Made by a program: the position numbers and the translations under genes. From NCBI GenBank assembly GCA_002430605.1, contig DJBY01000069.1, forward strand, positions 28,590 through 34,457: a stretch of 5,868 bases of DNA, given 5' to 3'. This document shows positions 1 to 5,126 of this stretch, piece by piece. This DNA comes from Opitutia bacterium UBA5964. GTDB taxonomy: Bacteria; Verrucomicrobiota; Verrucomicrobiia; Opitutales; Coraliomargaritaceae. The notes under the pieces are model-generated. The model was not told the DNA's origin and did no database searches. It saw nothing but the letters and a program-made list of their open reading frames with translations. The first letter of the stretch is position 1. Each line of letters starts with the position of its first letter.

Positions 1-6
1 GTAGCA

Positions 7-372
7 TTACAACCGACCACCGGAGGCCCAATTCATGGCACTGTCGCGCTGCTCCATCGGGTAATAGCGGACCTTGGCTGATGTAAAAGGTTTGAAGAGC
101 ATCGCCATCCATTCCTCCCACTTCTGATCGCCCACGATCGCGATCCGAGTGAAGTCGCCGTGATGTTTGAGTTCGAACTTGGTATCTGCCCAGAGCCCTC
201 CGTGCGCCCATCCGTGAAAATCCTTCATCTCTACGAAGAGCGCAATTTTGTGATACTCCTCGATCTGTGACTCCAGCAAAGGCGTGATAATTTCAAAATC
301 CAACTCCGTCAATTTGTCGACGCATTCAATCGCGACGAAGTCACCCTGAGTCTCCGGTAATATATGATTCAT
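7..372 (-). CDS. SpoIIAA-like (STAS-related) protein
   Basis: A complete 121-residue protein of the SpoIIAA-like family (the Pfam group I know as PF11964). These are small cytosolic alpha/beta proteins with a STAS/CRAL-TRIO-like fold whose biochemical role is mostly unknown. Family hallmarks visible are the start MNHILPETQG, DFHGW at residues 51-55, LWADTKFELKH at 60-70, FTRIAIVGDQKW at 74-85, KPF at 94-96 and VRYYP at 101-105. Length is normal for the family. There is no signal peptide or membrane segment. The family's usual N-terminus aligns with the ATG at 372, which supports that start. No Shine-Dalgarno sequence precedes it. A strong promoter instead ends 6 bases upstream, suggesting a leaderless mRNA. 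The gene is transcribed away from the 171-residue gene at 570. Nothing in the context points to a partner such as an anti-sigma factor, so 'anti-anti-sigma factor' would be over-interpretation. Confidence 0.9.
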   Translation of the reverse strand: MNHILPETQGDFVAIECVDKLTELDFEIITPLLESQIEEYHKIALFVEMKDFHGWAHGGLWADTKFELKHHGDFTRIAIVGDQKWEEWMAMLFKPFTSAKVRYYPMEQRDSAMNWASGGRL

Positions 373-378
373 GATTTG

Positions 379-406
379 ATTATAACCATCTCATAGCGTC
401 TAGCAA
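379..406 (-). promoter_or_regulatory. Sigma-70-type promoter of the SpoIIAA-like gene
   Basis: On the minus strand a perfect TATAAT (384 to 379) sits 16 bases downstream of TTGCTA (406 to 401), which matches TTGACA at 4 of 6 positions. Only six bases (CAAATC) separate the -10 box from the ATG at 372. Transcription would therefore be expected to begin at or within a base or two of the start codon. Seen directly: the boxes and spacing. Inferred: promoter activity. Confidence 0.6.
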
Positions 407-425
407 TCACCCGGGCTACAAAAAA

Positions 426-479
426 TGACGTACCTAACAAAAGGCAACAAAGGAGCAGCAGCAAGCGGCGAGTCATAAC
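426..479 (+). other. Intergenic 17-codon open frame, doubtful
   Basis: Within the divergent gap between the SpoIIAA-like gene and the 171-residue gene there is a short open frame, ATG at 426 to TAA at 477-479, reading MTYLTKGNKGAAASGES. It has no ribosome binding site upstream (the preceding bases are an A run) and no recognisable motif. It may be chance. It is recorded because it is the only open frame starting with ATG in this gap. The rest of the gap holds the two promoters. Confidence 0.1.
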
Positions 480-490
480 TAACAGTGCCA

Positions 491-519
491 CCTCACCCCA
501 GTCATCTTTTTAGTATAAT
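491..519 (+). promoter_or_regulatory. Probable promoter of the 171-residue gene
   Basis: A perfect -10 hexamer TATAAT lies at 514-519, preceded by a T run. The -35 region around 490-496 matches the consensus poorly, so an activator or another recognition mode may be needed. The expected start near 526 would give a leader of roughly 45 bases to the ATG at 570. The orientation suits the gene at 570-1085 and possibly the GDPD gene behind it. Confidence 0.45.
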
Positions 520-569
520 CGGATTTAACCACTGGCGGCTGAATTTTAGCATTGCCGCGAGGCTGCGAG

Positions 570-1085
570 ATGAACTGTTGTCTGCATATGCTTGCTTATC
601 AAATCTTTCAAACAATCCCGACTGCCCTGGCAGCAACACTGTTTACTTATCTCCGCAAAGAGGAGCGTGAGTCCTACAAGGGCGTGGTCCAGCAGCTCGC
701 TGAGCAGCAAAAAATGCGCCCAGTTTTTATTACCAAGCAATCGCCCGAGAAGCAGGTCACGTTGTTGACTGCTGCCTGTGGTCGTAAGCCAGCCGAGCCG
801 ATTGCCATGCAAGTTTTGGAAATATGGCTGATGCGTGGGCGCCAAGAAATGTTAATCGACTTTCTGGATCGGATGAACATCAAGCATGACGGCACAGGCA
901 TGGTCGAAAAATTTCCTGACGTCATGGATTCGACGCTGCTCGGCAATGCTCTTAGCGCAATGCGTGAAACGTATCCAGCGAGCGAAGTTGCCTTGTACCT
1001 CTACGTGCTTCAGGAGCAGAAAGAAGGCGGCTGGCCGGAACTAAGCGCCTTGCTTGATGCCGAACCGTGGTTAGGCGCCCAATAG
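570..1085 (+). CDS. Conserved-looking hypothetical protein, 171 aa
   Basis: Function not recognised. The ATG at 570 is chosen because GAGG at 559-562 lies 7 bases upstream, a reasonable Shine-Dalgarno sequence. The frame is open from a TTG at 552, and an ATG at 588 is the alternative. The product is soluble and mostly helical by appearance, with a polar N-terminal part (LRKEERESYKGVVQQL) and a middle section containing GRKPAEP, LEIWLMRGRQEMLIDFLD and NIKHDG. It ends in WPELSALLDAEPWLG. There is no signal peptide, transmembrane segment, metal-binding Cys/His cluster or nucleotide-binding loop. The pattern of short repeated helices (IFQTIPTALAATLFTYL early, STLLGNALSAMRETYP late) would fit an all-alpha helper or adaptor protein, but that is a guess. 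I have a vague memory of similar unannotated proteins in Opitutae. The GDPD gene follows 91 bases later on the same strand. Confidence 0.75.
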   Translation: MNCCLHMLAYQIFQTIPTALAATLFTYLRKEERESYKGVVQQLAEQQKMRPVFITKQSPEKQVTLLTAACGRKPAEPIAMQVLEIWLMRGRQEMLIDFLDRMNIKHDGTGMVEKFPDVMDSTLLGNALSAMRETYPASEVALYLYVLQEQKEGGWPELSALLDAEPWLGAQ

Positions 1086-1176
1086 TCGAATCTCAGTCCA
1101 CCCTCAAAGGAACCACGGTCAGGCCATTAAAGACAGGCAACAGAACGCAGCTATCAAAATTCTAAAGCCATTCGCT

Positions 1177-2031
1177 TTGGCCGGCGTAGTGCTACTCACC
1201 TGGCTGCTAACAGATCGAGCATTCCTGCGCCACATGACCAGCTTGAGTGAGGTGATGGAGACCCACATTGGCCGATCCGCAGAGACGCTGCCAGACTATC
1301 CTTGTACCGTGGGCGCACACCGCGGCGCGTCCATCGATCACTTGGAGAACAGCTATTCAGCTCTGCTCGCGGCAAACCAAGACCCCCAGTATGCGTTCAT
1401 CGAGTTCGATGTTCAATACACCAAAGACGGACAGATTGTGGTCTTTCATGACAAGCGACTCCTGCGCCTATTCGGCAAGCTCGCCACGATCAACAACTCG
1501 ACCTACGCTGAACTTATAATGGCCACAGACGGTCAGATCGCGCGCTATCAAGACATCATCGGTACCGTCAATAAAAAGCTAAATATTGAGATCAAATCAC
1601 AGGGCGATAATGAAGAAGACTGCCGCCTCGCGGATGCAATCATCCAAGACATTCAAGCCCGCGGCCGGGAGAAAGATATTATGATCAGCTCGATCTCCAG
1701 CGATGTGATCCGCTACATTCATGAAACGCACCCCTCGGTGCCGACAGGTCAAATCTATTGGCTCACCTCCTCCACTTACCTTCATTTCGATCTTCTGACC
1801 AAACGCTTGTATCACGAATTTAACGAATCGAACGCGGACTACCTGATGCTGCACGTCGCAAATCTTCGCAATATCGAGGGCTTATTGGCTCTCAAACCGG
1901 AGGGAAAAACCATCATCTTCTGGGATTTCGAAGACCACATGTATCTGGTGCGAGAAGATTACCACGATCGGCTTTGGGGCACCTCAGTGATTGGCGATCT
2001 CTGGCAAAAAATCGTCTATCGGTTCATCTAA
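1177..2031 (+). CDS. Membrane-anchored glycerophosphodiester phosphodiesterase
   Basis: A GDPD-family enzyme expected to hydrolyse glycerophosphodiesters to sn-glycerol 3-phosphate and an alcohol, using a divalent metal in a TIM-barrel. Counted from the TTG at 1177 (284 residues), the catalytic and metal-binding set is complete: H48-R49-G50, E57-N58, E76 and D78 in EFDVQ, H91-D92 and the E138-x-K140 pair in NIEIK. A short hydrophobic stretch (GVVLLTWLL) at the extreme N-terminus suggests a signal anchor with the catalytic domain outside the cytoplasm. The start is uncertain. The frame stays open back to 1075 with no ATG, GTG or TTG before 1177, and an ATT at 1126 would add a basic segment (KDRQQNAAIKILKPF) in front of the hydrophobic part, giving a more normal signal anchor. 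AAAGGA at 1106-1111 is the only Shine-Dalgarno-like sequence nearby. It probably shares a transcript with the gene upstream. Substrate cannot be told from sequence. Confidence 0.88.
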   Translation: MAGVVLLTWLLTDRAFLRHMTSLSEVMETHIGRSAETLPDYPCTVGAHRGASIDHLENSYSALLAANQDPQYAFIEFDVQYTKDGQIVVFHDKRLLRLFGKLATINNSTYAELIMATDGQIARYQDIIGTVNKKLNIEIKSQGDNEEDCRLADAIIQDIQARGREKDIMISSISSDVIRYIHETHPSVPTGQIYWLTSSTYLHFDLLTKRLYHEFNESNADYLMLHVANLRNIEGLLALKPEGKTIIFWDFEDHMYLVREDYHDRLWGTSVIGDLWQKIVYRFI

Positions 2032-2034
2032 GGT

Positions 2035-2059
2035 ATGAGCCGCTTAAGAGGCGGCATAT
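2035..2059 (+). other. Hairpin after the GDPD gene
   Basis: GCCGC (2039-2043) pairs with GCGGC (2051-2055) around a 7-base loop, and outer bases 2035-2037 can pair with 2057-2059 across an A-A mismatch. It starts 4 bases after the GDPD stop codon. No T run follows, so it is not a standard intrinsic terminator in either direction. It could protect the 3' end or, because the loop and 3' arm contain AAGAGG, mask the ribosome binding site of the small ORF that starts at 2058. Confidence 0.3.
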
Positions 2060-2162
2060 GCTCGCGTTAACTGTTGCCGCGGTCTTTCTGGCAGAGCAGA
2101 ACTATCAGGCGGCTTACGTGCTGAGGCAGTCAGATTTCGGAAGTAACTTAGCCATTTTTTAA
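2058..2162 (+). CDS. Possible 34-aa small hydrophobic protein
   Basis: ATG at 2058 to TAA at 2160-2162. AAGAGG at 2046-2051 lies 6 bases upstream, the best Shine-Dalgarno match in the window. The peptide starts MLALTVAAVFLAEQNYQ, a hydrophobic stretch of about 11 residues, and ends DFGSNLAIF. The hydrophobic part is short for a membrane span and there is no basic n-region. No family is recognised. It follows the GDPD gene by 26 bases, so it could be translated from the same transcript. It may equally be a chance frame. Confidence 0.2.
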   Translation: MLALTVAAVFLAEQNYQAAYVLRQSDFGSNLAIF

Positions 2163-2174
2163 ACAATTAAATGA

Positions 2175-2270
2175 TTAGGCATAAGTCGTTCCATCGCTCG
2201 GGGCATCCGTTTCAAAGAAATACTCCGACAGCGAGATGGGCTGGCGCGCCGCATCAAGGGCGCACCAAAC
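2175..2270 (-). pseudogene. Coding-like C-terminal fragment, no start codon
   Basis: Directly downstream of the rsmH stop on the minus strand, a frame reads through about 31 codons to a TAA at 2177-2175. It includes ALDAARQPISLSEYFFE and ends in APSDGTTYA. Residue composition and codon choice resemble real protein more than random sequence. There is no ATG, GTG or TTG between the preceding in-frame stop (inside the rsmH 3' end, 2298-2300) and this segment, so as it stands it cannot be a normal gene. It could be the remnant tail of a decayed gene, or a former in-frame neighbour displaced by an indel. Origin unknown. Confidence 0.2.
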
Positions 2271-2271
2271 G

Positions 2272-3330
2272 CTAGAGCGGCGAAGCAGACGGCGCCCTCA
2301 CCGCCCAGCGCAGTTTTGCAGAGCTTGCCCGAGGGTTGTCGCGCTGCTCACTGAACGAGGCGCGGATGACGCTCTCGCTGATCGCACTGTAGCGTCCATC
2401 TGCCAGCCCCGTCTGGAAGGCCTTTTTTACCCGGCGATCCTCGCCACTATGAAAGGTCAGCACAGCGACGCGGCCACCGGCCCTCAGGCAGTCAGGGAGG
2501 CCGCGCAGCCAGCCATCGAGGACTTTGAACTCATCGTTGACCGCAATACGGAGCGCCTGAAAAACACGACGCTGACTGAGTTTGATCCGATCTTCGTCAA
2601 ACGATTTTGGTAGCGCCTGCTGAATGGCGTGAGCGAGTTCTCCAGTGGTCAGCAATTCCTGATTGGCCAAGGCGCTGGCTAGGAGTGCGGCGTTGGGCTC
2701 ATCTGCGTTTTCGCGCAACAGATTGGCGAGTTCCAGTTCGTTTAATTGTTTGATCCAGGCGCTGGCTGACACCCCCTTGTTCGGATTCATTCGCATATCG
2801 AGCGGCCCTTGATGTTTAAAGCTGAACCCGCGTGCTGGATTGTCGATCTGCATCGAAGAGACGCCCAAGTCGGCGAGAATGGCATCGGCTCCCTCGTGCC
2901 AGCCGATTTTACCCAGCACCCCGCACAGGGCGACAAAGTTGGTGCGTTCGCACTGCAGGGATTCTGCCGGAAAGCCGGCTGAGCGCAGACGCGTCTCCGT
3001 TTTTGGTAACTCGATGGGATCTTGATCGACTGCAAGCAAGCAGCCGCTGGGCTGTACGGCTTGCAACAGTTCTGCAGCGTGACCTCCATACCCGAGCGTG
3101 CAGTCGACCACCCGTTCACCAGGCTGGACTGAGAGTACCTGTATGATCTCGTCCAGCATGATTGGCACATGTTGCCCAGCGGGCGTTTTACCACCCGCGA
3201 GCACATGGGCCACGGTGTCCGCGTAGCGCTCAGGATTGAGCTCTTTATATTTGTCCTCAAAGCGCTGCGGATTTTTGCCCTTGTAACGCACTCGGCGCTG
3301 GTGTGGTTCAGGAGTCGGTTCGGATGCCAT
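2272..3330 (-). CDS. rsmH: 16S rRNA (cytosine(1402)-N4)-methyltransferase, RsmH type
   Basis: SAM-dependent methyltransferase of the RsmH/MraW family, which methylates N4 of C1402 in the ribosomal P-site of 16S rRNA. I place the start at the ATG at 3330 (352 residues). The frame continues upstream to an ATG at 3405, but those 25 residues are Cys/Ser-rich and resemble no family member. Motifs: SAM-binding DCTLGYGGH at 76-84, AVDQDP at 100-105, ADLGVSSMQID at 153-163, RGFSF at 167-171, GPLDMRM at 175-181, FQALRIAVNDE at 257-267, FHSGEDRRVK at 293-302 and RASSAKLRWA near the C-terminus. It differs from the E. coli type (313 residues) by about 45 extra N-terminal residues, basic and rich in aromatic residues (RRVRYKGKNPQRF, KYKEL), and by FHSGEDR where FHSLEDR is usual. 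It is not next to mraZ, ftsL or ftsI, so it has left, or never belonged to, the division/cell-wall cluster. It may be the only RsmH or a second paralogue. No Shine-Dalgarno sequence is evident. Confidence 0.92.
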   Translation of the reverse strand: MASEPTPEPHQRRVRYKGKNPQRFEDKYKELNPERYADTVAHVLAGGKTPAGQHVPIMLDEIIQVLSVQPGERVVDCTLGYGGHAAELLQAVQPSGCLLAVDQDPIELPKTETRLRSAGFPAESLQCERTNFVALCGVLGKIGWHEGADAILADLGVSSMQIDNPARGFSFKHQGPLDMRMNPNKGVSASAWIKQLNELELANLLRENADEPNAALLASALANQELLTTGELAHAIQQALPKSFDEDRIKLSQRRVFQALRIAVNDEFKVLDGWLRGLPDCLRAGGRVAVLTFHSGEDRRVKKAFQTGLADGRYSAISESVIRASFSEQRDNPRASSAKLRWAVRAPSASPL

Positions 3331-3426
3331 ACACCAAAGATGAGGAACGGACGGTGTGCAGCAAGCGGAATGGCGACAGGATTGAGTGCTCGAATCCGAG
3401 AACATCGGTCACACTAAAAGTTGCTA

Positions 3427-3435
3427 CTTATAGCA
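3427..3435 (-). promoter_or_regulatory. Extended -10 promoter candidate for rsmH
   Basis: On the minus strand the sequence TGCTATAAG (3435 to 3427) forms an extended -10 element (TGn followed by TATAAG, 5 of 6 matches). No good -35 box lies 16-18 bases upstream, which is compatible with extended -10 promoters. The expected start near 3420 gives a leader of about 90 bases before the ATG at 3330. Confidence 0.35.
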
Positions 3436-3499
3436 TGAAAGGAAACTGTCCTGAGCGACACGTGGTGGCGCAATGCAATGAAAACACGGGCTGCCCTAG

Positions 3500-3528
3500 T
3501 TGAACCCGACTCACTTTAAGGCTAATTT
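3500..3528 (+). promoter_or_regulatory. Weak promoter candidate for the photolyase pair
   Basis: TTGAAC (3500-3505) and TAATTT (3523-3528) are separated by 17 bases and lie 40 bases upstream of the photolyase start. They match the sigma-70 consensus at 4 of 6 and 3 of 6 positions. A weak promoter of this kind could require an activator or an alternative sigma factor, as for light- or singlet-oxygen-induced photolyase genes in some bacteria. Low certainty. Confidence 0.22.
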
Positions 3529-3530
3529 TC

Positions 3531-3541
3531 TACAGCATGTA
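3531..3541. promoter_or_regulatory. Short inverted repeat TACA-GCA-TGTA, possible operator
   Basis: TACA (3531-3534) and TGTA (3538-3541) form a perfect dyad with a 3-base centre. It lies just downstream of the candidate -10 box and 26 bases before the photolyase ATG, a position where a repressor could block transcription. The arms are only four bases, so chance is a serious alternative. Confidence 0.2.
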
Positions 3542-3567
3542 AGTTCGATGGCTCGCTGCACGTTTAT

Positions 3568-5109
3568 ATGGTTATGATTTTGCGTGTTATTTTAGGTGAT
3601 CAACTCAGTCACCACATTTCCAGCCTGTCGGAGATCGATGCGGCGCGCGATGTGGTGCTGCTGTGCGAAGTGCGCAACGAAGCGACGCGGGTACCGCACC
3701 ACAAAAAAAAGATCGTCTTCATTTTTTCCGCCATGCGGCATTTTGCAGCGGAACTAGAAACAGCTGGCTACCGCACCCGATACATCCAATACGATGCCCC
3801 CGACAATGCGGGCAGTTTGACTGGTGAGCTGGAGCGGGCGATTGAAGCGCTCAGTCCAGAGCAAATCGTCGTCACCGAGCCGAGCGAATATGCCGTGCTC
3901 AAAGAGATTGAGAGCTGGAAAACGCACTTCCCTATTCCGCTGGAAATTCGTGACGACAATCGCTTTCTTTGCACCAAGGATGCGTTCGCAACATGGGCCA
4001 AGGGTCGCAAGCAATTGCGCATGGAATTTTTCTACCGCGAGATGCGGCGTACCTATGGGATCCTGATGGACGACGACCAGCCGGTCGGCGGGCAGTGGAA
4101 CTATGACGCCGAGAACCGCAAGCCACCGAAGCGTGGGCTGGACATACCGGCGACCTATCTGAGTGAGCCAGACAGCATCACTCAGGAAGTGCTCGAATTA
4201 GTCGGTCGCGAGTTTAGTGAGCATTTTGGCGACTTGGAGCCGTTTCATTTTGCTGTAACTGCAGCGCAGGCCCAGCAGGCTCTAGAGCAATTCATCCGAG
4301 AGCGACTGAGCCATTTTGGTGAGTATCAAGACGCGATGCTGCAAGGCGAGCCCTGGATGTATCATTCGCATCTCAGCTTCTACATCAATTGCGGGCTACT
4401 CAGCCCGCTCGAATGTATCCAAAAAGTGGAGCAAGCTTATCGCGACGGACTGGCCCCACTCAATGCCGCCGAGGGCTTTATCCGTCAGATACTTGGCTGG
4501 CGCGAATATGTGCGTGGGCTCTACTGGCTAAAGATGCCGGATTACGTATCGGAAAATTTCCTAGAGGCAGAGCGGCCGTTGCCAGAGTTTTACTGGAGCG
4601 CCACCACTAAGATGAACTGCCTGCGGCAATGTGTGGTCGAAACCAAAGCAAATGCGCATGCGCACCATATCCAACGGCTAATGGTGCTGGGCAATTTCGC
4701 GCTGTTGGCTGGCCTTAATCCCAAAGAGGTCAACCAATGGTTCTGGATCGTCTACGCGGATGCGTACGAATGGGTCGAGCTGCCCAATGTGAGTGGCATG
4801 GTGCTGTTCGCCGACGGTGGCGTGCTCGCATCGAAGCCCTACGCAGCTAGTGGCGCCTACATCAACCGCATGTCAGACTATTGCAAAGGCTGTTCTTACA
4901 AGGTTTCGAAAAAGAACGGGCCGGACGCCTGCCCGTTTAATTATCTCTATTGGGATTTTCTAATCCGCCAGCAAGACAAGCTTGGAGCGAACCCGCGAAT
5001 GGGCATGCCCTACCGAACCTTGGGCAAGATGGATGCCGCGAAGGTAGACCTAATCCGCGCAGACAGCACCCGGTTCTTACAGGCACTTGACGCAGGTGAG
5101 ATCGTATAA
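3568..5109 (+). CDS. Iron-sulfur bacterial cryptochrome/photolyase (FeS-BCP), PhrB-like
   Basis: A 513-residue protein of the prokaryotic FeS-BCP class. Members bind FAD, a [4Fe-4S] cluster and usually a lumazine antenna (DMRL), and the characterised Agrobacterium PhrB repairs (6-4) photoproducts under light. The N-terminal antenna domain opens with VILGDQLS and has the RVPHHKKKIVFIFSAMRHFA segment (41-60). The C-terminal helical FAD domain contains LGWREYVRGLYW (309-320), HAHHIQRLMVLGNFALLAG (364-382) and YADAYEWVELPNV (396-408). The four predicted cluster ligands are C351, C439, C442 and C455, the last three in SDYCKGC and DACPFN. They match the published PhrB ligands (350, 438, 441, 454) with a constant +1 offset, and the repair-linked histidines fall at 366/367. 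Length is as expected. ATG 3568 is used; ATG 3574 is possible and neither has a Shine-Dalgarno sequence. Function is therefore probably (6-4) photolyase, though a photoreceptor role cannot be excluded. Confidence 0.94.
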   Translation: MVMILRVILGDQLSHHISSLSEIDAARDVVLLCEVRNEATRVPHHKKKIVFIFSAMRHFAAELETAGYRTRYIQYDAPDNAGSLTGELERAIEALSPEQIVVTEPSEYAVLKEIESWKTHFPIPLEIRDDNRFLCTKDAFATWAKGRKQLRMEFFYREMRRTYGILMDDDQPVGGQWNYDAENRKPPKRGLDIPATYLSEPDSITQEVLELVGREFSEHFGDLEPFHFAVTAAQAQQALEQFIRERLSHFGEYQDAMLQGEPWMYHSHLSFYINCGLLSPLECIQKVEQAYRDGLAPLNAAEGFIRQILGWREYVRGLYWLKMPDYVSENFLEAERPLPEFYWSATTKMNCLRQCVVETKANAHAHHIQRLMVLGNFALLAGLNPKEVNQWFWIVYADAYEWVELPNVSGMVLFADGGVLASKPYAASGAYINRMSDYCKGCSYKVSKKNGPDACPFNYLYWDFLIRQQDKLGANPRMGMPYRTLGKMDAAKVDLIRADSTRFLQALDAGEIV

Positions 5110-5126
5110 GCACTGACTAATCGACG

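Noticed and set aside
546..946. Minus-strand open frames of 90-99 codons opposite the 171-residue gene
   Set aside because: They lie antisense to a gene with a better start and ribosome binding site, have low-complexity or Cys/Ser-rich translations, and resemble no family.
2243..2250. GGCGCGCC palindrome in the convergent gap
   Set aside because: An 8-base palindrome in GC-rich sequence is expected by chance and has no flanking symmetry or T run to suggest a terminator or operator.
2236..2613. 125-codon plus-strand frame opposite the 3' end of rsmH
   Set aside because: Arg/Ala-rich antisense shadow of rsmH, whose motifs in this region are unmistakable.
2787..3260. 157-codon minus-strand frame within rsmH
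   Set aside because: Out-of-frame overlap with rsmH, with a Ser/Arg/Cys-rich translation and no motif. The rsmH frame holds every conserved block.
3331..3405. 25-residue N-terminal extension of rsmH from the ATG at 3405
   Set aside because: Cys/Ser-rich residues unlike the family and no ribosome binding site. It would also start almost at the predicted transcription start near 3420. The ATG at 3330 fits the family better.
3484..3498. GGG-CTG-CCC mini-hairpin considered as a terminator
   Set aside because: Only three base pairs and no T run on either strand.
3435..3503. 22-codon Cys-containing ORF ahead of the Fe-S photolyase (starts MKGNCPERHVV, three Cys)
   Set aside because: Tempting as a metal-binding peptide, but it has no ribosome binding site, overlaps the candidate rsmH promoter region, and matches no known small photolyase-associated family.
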